Source: Anabaena minutissima FACHB-250
GTDB lineage: Bacteria > Cyanobacteriota > Cyanobacteriia > Cyanobacteriales > Nostocaceae
Assembly: GCF_014697125.1 (NCBI RefSeq)
Contig: NZ_JACJRG010000024.1
Coordinates: forward strand, 29,698 to 93,697
Reading direction: 5' to 3'
DNA length: 64,000 nucleotides
Shown here: positions 63,133 to 64,000 of the stretch, piece by piece
Position numbering within the stretch: the first letter of the stretch is position 1
How the letters are laid out: the number at the start of each line of letters is the position of its first letter
The notes under the pieces: generated by a model
Seen by the model: the letters and a program-made list of their open reading frames with translations, nothing else
Told to the model about the DNA's origin: nothing
The model's database searches: none
Translations under genes and position numbers: made by a program

Positions 63133-63311
63133 CAATACGGTTCGGTTAAGCTCTACAATACGGTTCGGTTAAGCTCTAAGCGGTATTAAGAATAGAAAAA
63201 GTGAGTGTGTCTAATTTAGCTCCTTGCGTTCTACAATACGGTTCGGTTAAGCTCTAAGCGGTATTAAGAATAGAAAAAGTGAGTGTGTCTAATTTAGCTC
63301 CTTGCGTTCTA
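63133..63311. repeat. 78-bp tandem duplication at the IS end
   Basis: A 78-bp unit beginning CAATACGGTTCGGTTAAGC occurs at 63156-63233 and again, identical as far as I can compare, at 63234-63311. A further 23-bp partial copy lies at 63133-63155. The unit contains the end of the transposase tail and the presumed terminal inverted repeat. The junctions suggest slippage or unequal crossover, or a mis-ended transposition. Confidence 0.93.
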
Positions 63312-63433
63312 TGCATAGGTTTTTTGGAGGGGAATTTGGCTCTAGTTTTTTTGACTACACGCGGATTGCTTCTACCTTCAGGTTCAGGAATCTGCTCATC
63401 CAAAATTTCTCTTACAAGCCAGGTGAAAAAAAA
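63254..63433 (-). pseudogene. Out-of-frame transposase C-terminus
   Basis: From the T8 run at 63433-63426, in the reading frame offset by one base, a clean 56-residue frame reads TWLVREILDEQIPEPEGRSN..., continues through NPRVVKKTRAKF and ends ...FSILNTA at 63254. The NPRVVK-x-R pattern is the usual C-terminus of IS4-type transposases. It needs nine T (or a -1 slip) to join the upstream frame. Confidence 0.8.
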
Positions 63434-64000
63434 GGAAATTCTTCTGTTTTGAGTCGCTGAAATTTAGGAACAGCGCGACGGATGATATTCAGTGTGCCAG
63501 TAAAACTTAAACGTAAAGGTGAGATATGAGCAGATTCGGCAACTTGAAACATGAGTGAACGTACAGCCCAGTGTCCAAGCAGCCAACCATAAATTTCCTG
63601 AACAACTTCACGGGGATTGAGAGAACGAATTAAAGTTTTACGTCCTAGAAGGTGGACTTTGAGTTCATCAATAGTATTTTCCACTTCCCAACGACGATGA
63701 TATTCCGTTGCCAACAATAAAGCGGGAAATAGGACAATATCTGTCAAACTAGTAATTAAACGGTAAACCTGCGGTTGGTCATCGGTATCATCAGTATCAA
63801 TAGTATATTCAATGACTCGCACCATAATTTTTGTACTACCTTTTTTCTGGGATTTACCATCAGGAGCAATCCATGATAGATAGGAGCCATCTTCTAAGAC
63901 TTTTTCCACACTGAATTTAACGTTCTTTGGTACTCGCCCCAAGTAATCACATTTCTGTTCCAAAGTTGCTTGTACCATTTTGTAAGAATGTAGCCCTCTA
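63412..64000 (-). CDS. IS4-family transposase, in-frame part (partial, frame-interrupted)
   Basis: The frame is open to the right edge (RGLHSYK precedes the first internal Met) and runs to a stop at 63412. It covers the C-terminal part of the DDE domain: YHRRWEVENTIDELK fits the Y-(2)-R-(3)-E-(6)-K signature exactly, with the catalytic Glu. Then NPREVVQEIYGWLLGHWAVR. The stop comes just after a run of eight T (minus strand, 63433-63426). It is read as a truncated transposase, or one needing frameshift, with the true C-terminus in the -1 frame. Confidence 0.86.
   Translation of the reverse strand, partial: RGLHSYKMVQATLEQKCDYLGRVPKNVKFSVEKVLEDGSYLSWIAPDGKSQKKGSTKIMVRVIEYTIDTDDTDDQPQVYRLITSLTDIVLFPALLLATEYHRRWEVENTIDELKVHLLGRKTLIRSLNPREVVQEIYGWLLGHWAVRSLMFQVAESAHISPLRLSFTGTLNIIRRAVPKFQRLKTEEFPFFSPGL

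Larger units (their letters stand above)
63133..64000 (-). mobile_element. IS4-family insertion sequence, partial
   Basis: The element runs from its end at ~63133 off the right edge. It has the transposase C-terminal half (63254-64000) and the end sequence CAATACGGTTCGGTTAAG. Direct target duplications cannot be seen because the other end is outside the window. It was inserted immediately after the REC-kinase gene. Confidence 0.85.

Overview
The window is chromosomal DNA of a filamentous cyanobacterium of the Nostoc/Anabaena type. The evidence is the photosynthesis genes (psbU, petP, chlG, btpA, a PucC-like carrier), very frequent GCGATCGC (HIP1) octamers, and gaps full of heptameric short tandem repeats and small palindromic dispersed repeats, all typical of that group. 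The genus is an inference. No rRNA, tRNA or CRISPR array was seen.

Layout. 1-9.1 kb: tail of an RND efflux pump, an internally deleted SDR remnant beside a nine-copy 21-bp tandem repeat, an old-yellow-enzyme reductase, rubrerythrin, a MATE exporter, a COG1900 homocysteine-biosynthesis protein, an RG/proline-rich protein, a membrane-anchored TPR protein, and a GDT1-type manganese exporter. The exporter's leader carries a yybP-ykoY manganese riboswitch with its own promoter and terminator hairpin.

9.4-25.3 kb: a long minus-strand cluster for an exported heptose-containing glycan. It has an ABC exporter pair, the full GDP-D-glycero-alpha-D-manno-heptose set (gmhA, hddA, gmhB, hddC), two SDR sugar-modifying enzymes, a sugar C-methyltransferase, three glycosyltransferases and a 1411-residue protein that joins two glycosyltransferase modules to a TylF-type methyltransferase. 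No 4,6-dehydratase is visible, although two encoded enzymes normally act on 4-keto sugars.

25.6-46.3 kb: two tandem Uma2-family proteins, then petP-get3d-chlG, a small CxxC membrane protein, an alcohol-dehydrogenase-like MDR enzyme, an inositol-monophosphatase-like enzyme, a PucC-like carrier, an aldo/keto reductase, a Uma2 remnant, a DEAD-box helicase, rimO, btpA, a VKOR-thioredoxin fusion, a CHASE2-PAS-GGDEF diguanylate cyclase and a small secreted protein.

46.5-64 kb: nadB, psbU, a DUF3120-like membrane protein, uppP, a PDZ-radical SAM protein, a GHL10-type glycosidase-like protein, and a three-gene signalling operon: a CBS/8xPAS/GAF histidine kinase, a REC-EAL protein and a REC-histidine kinase. 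The right edge holds an IS4-family element whose transposase frame is interrupted at a run of eight T and whose end is tandemly duplicated.

Start codons were moved inward from the longest frame where a Shine-Dalgarno sequence, family length or repeat-derived upstream sequence argued for it; each case is stated.
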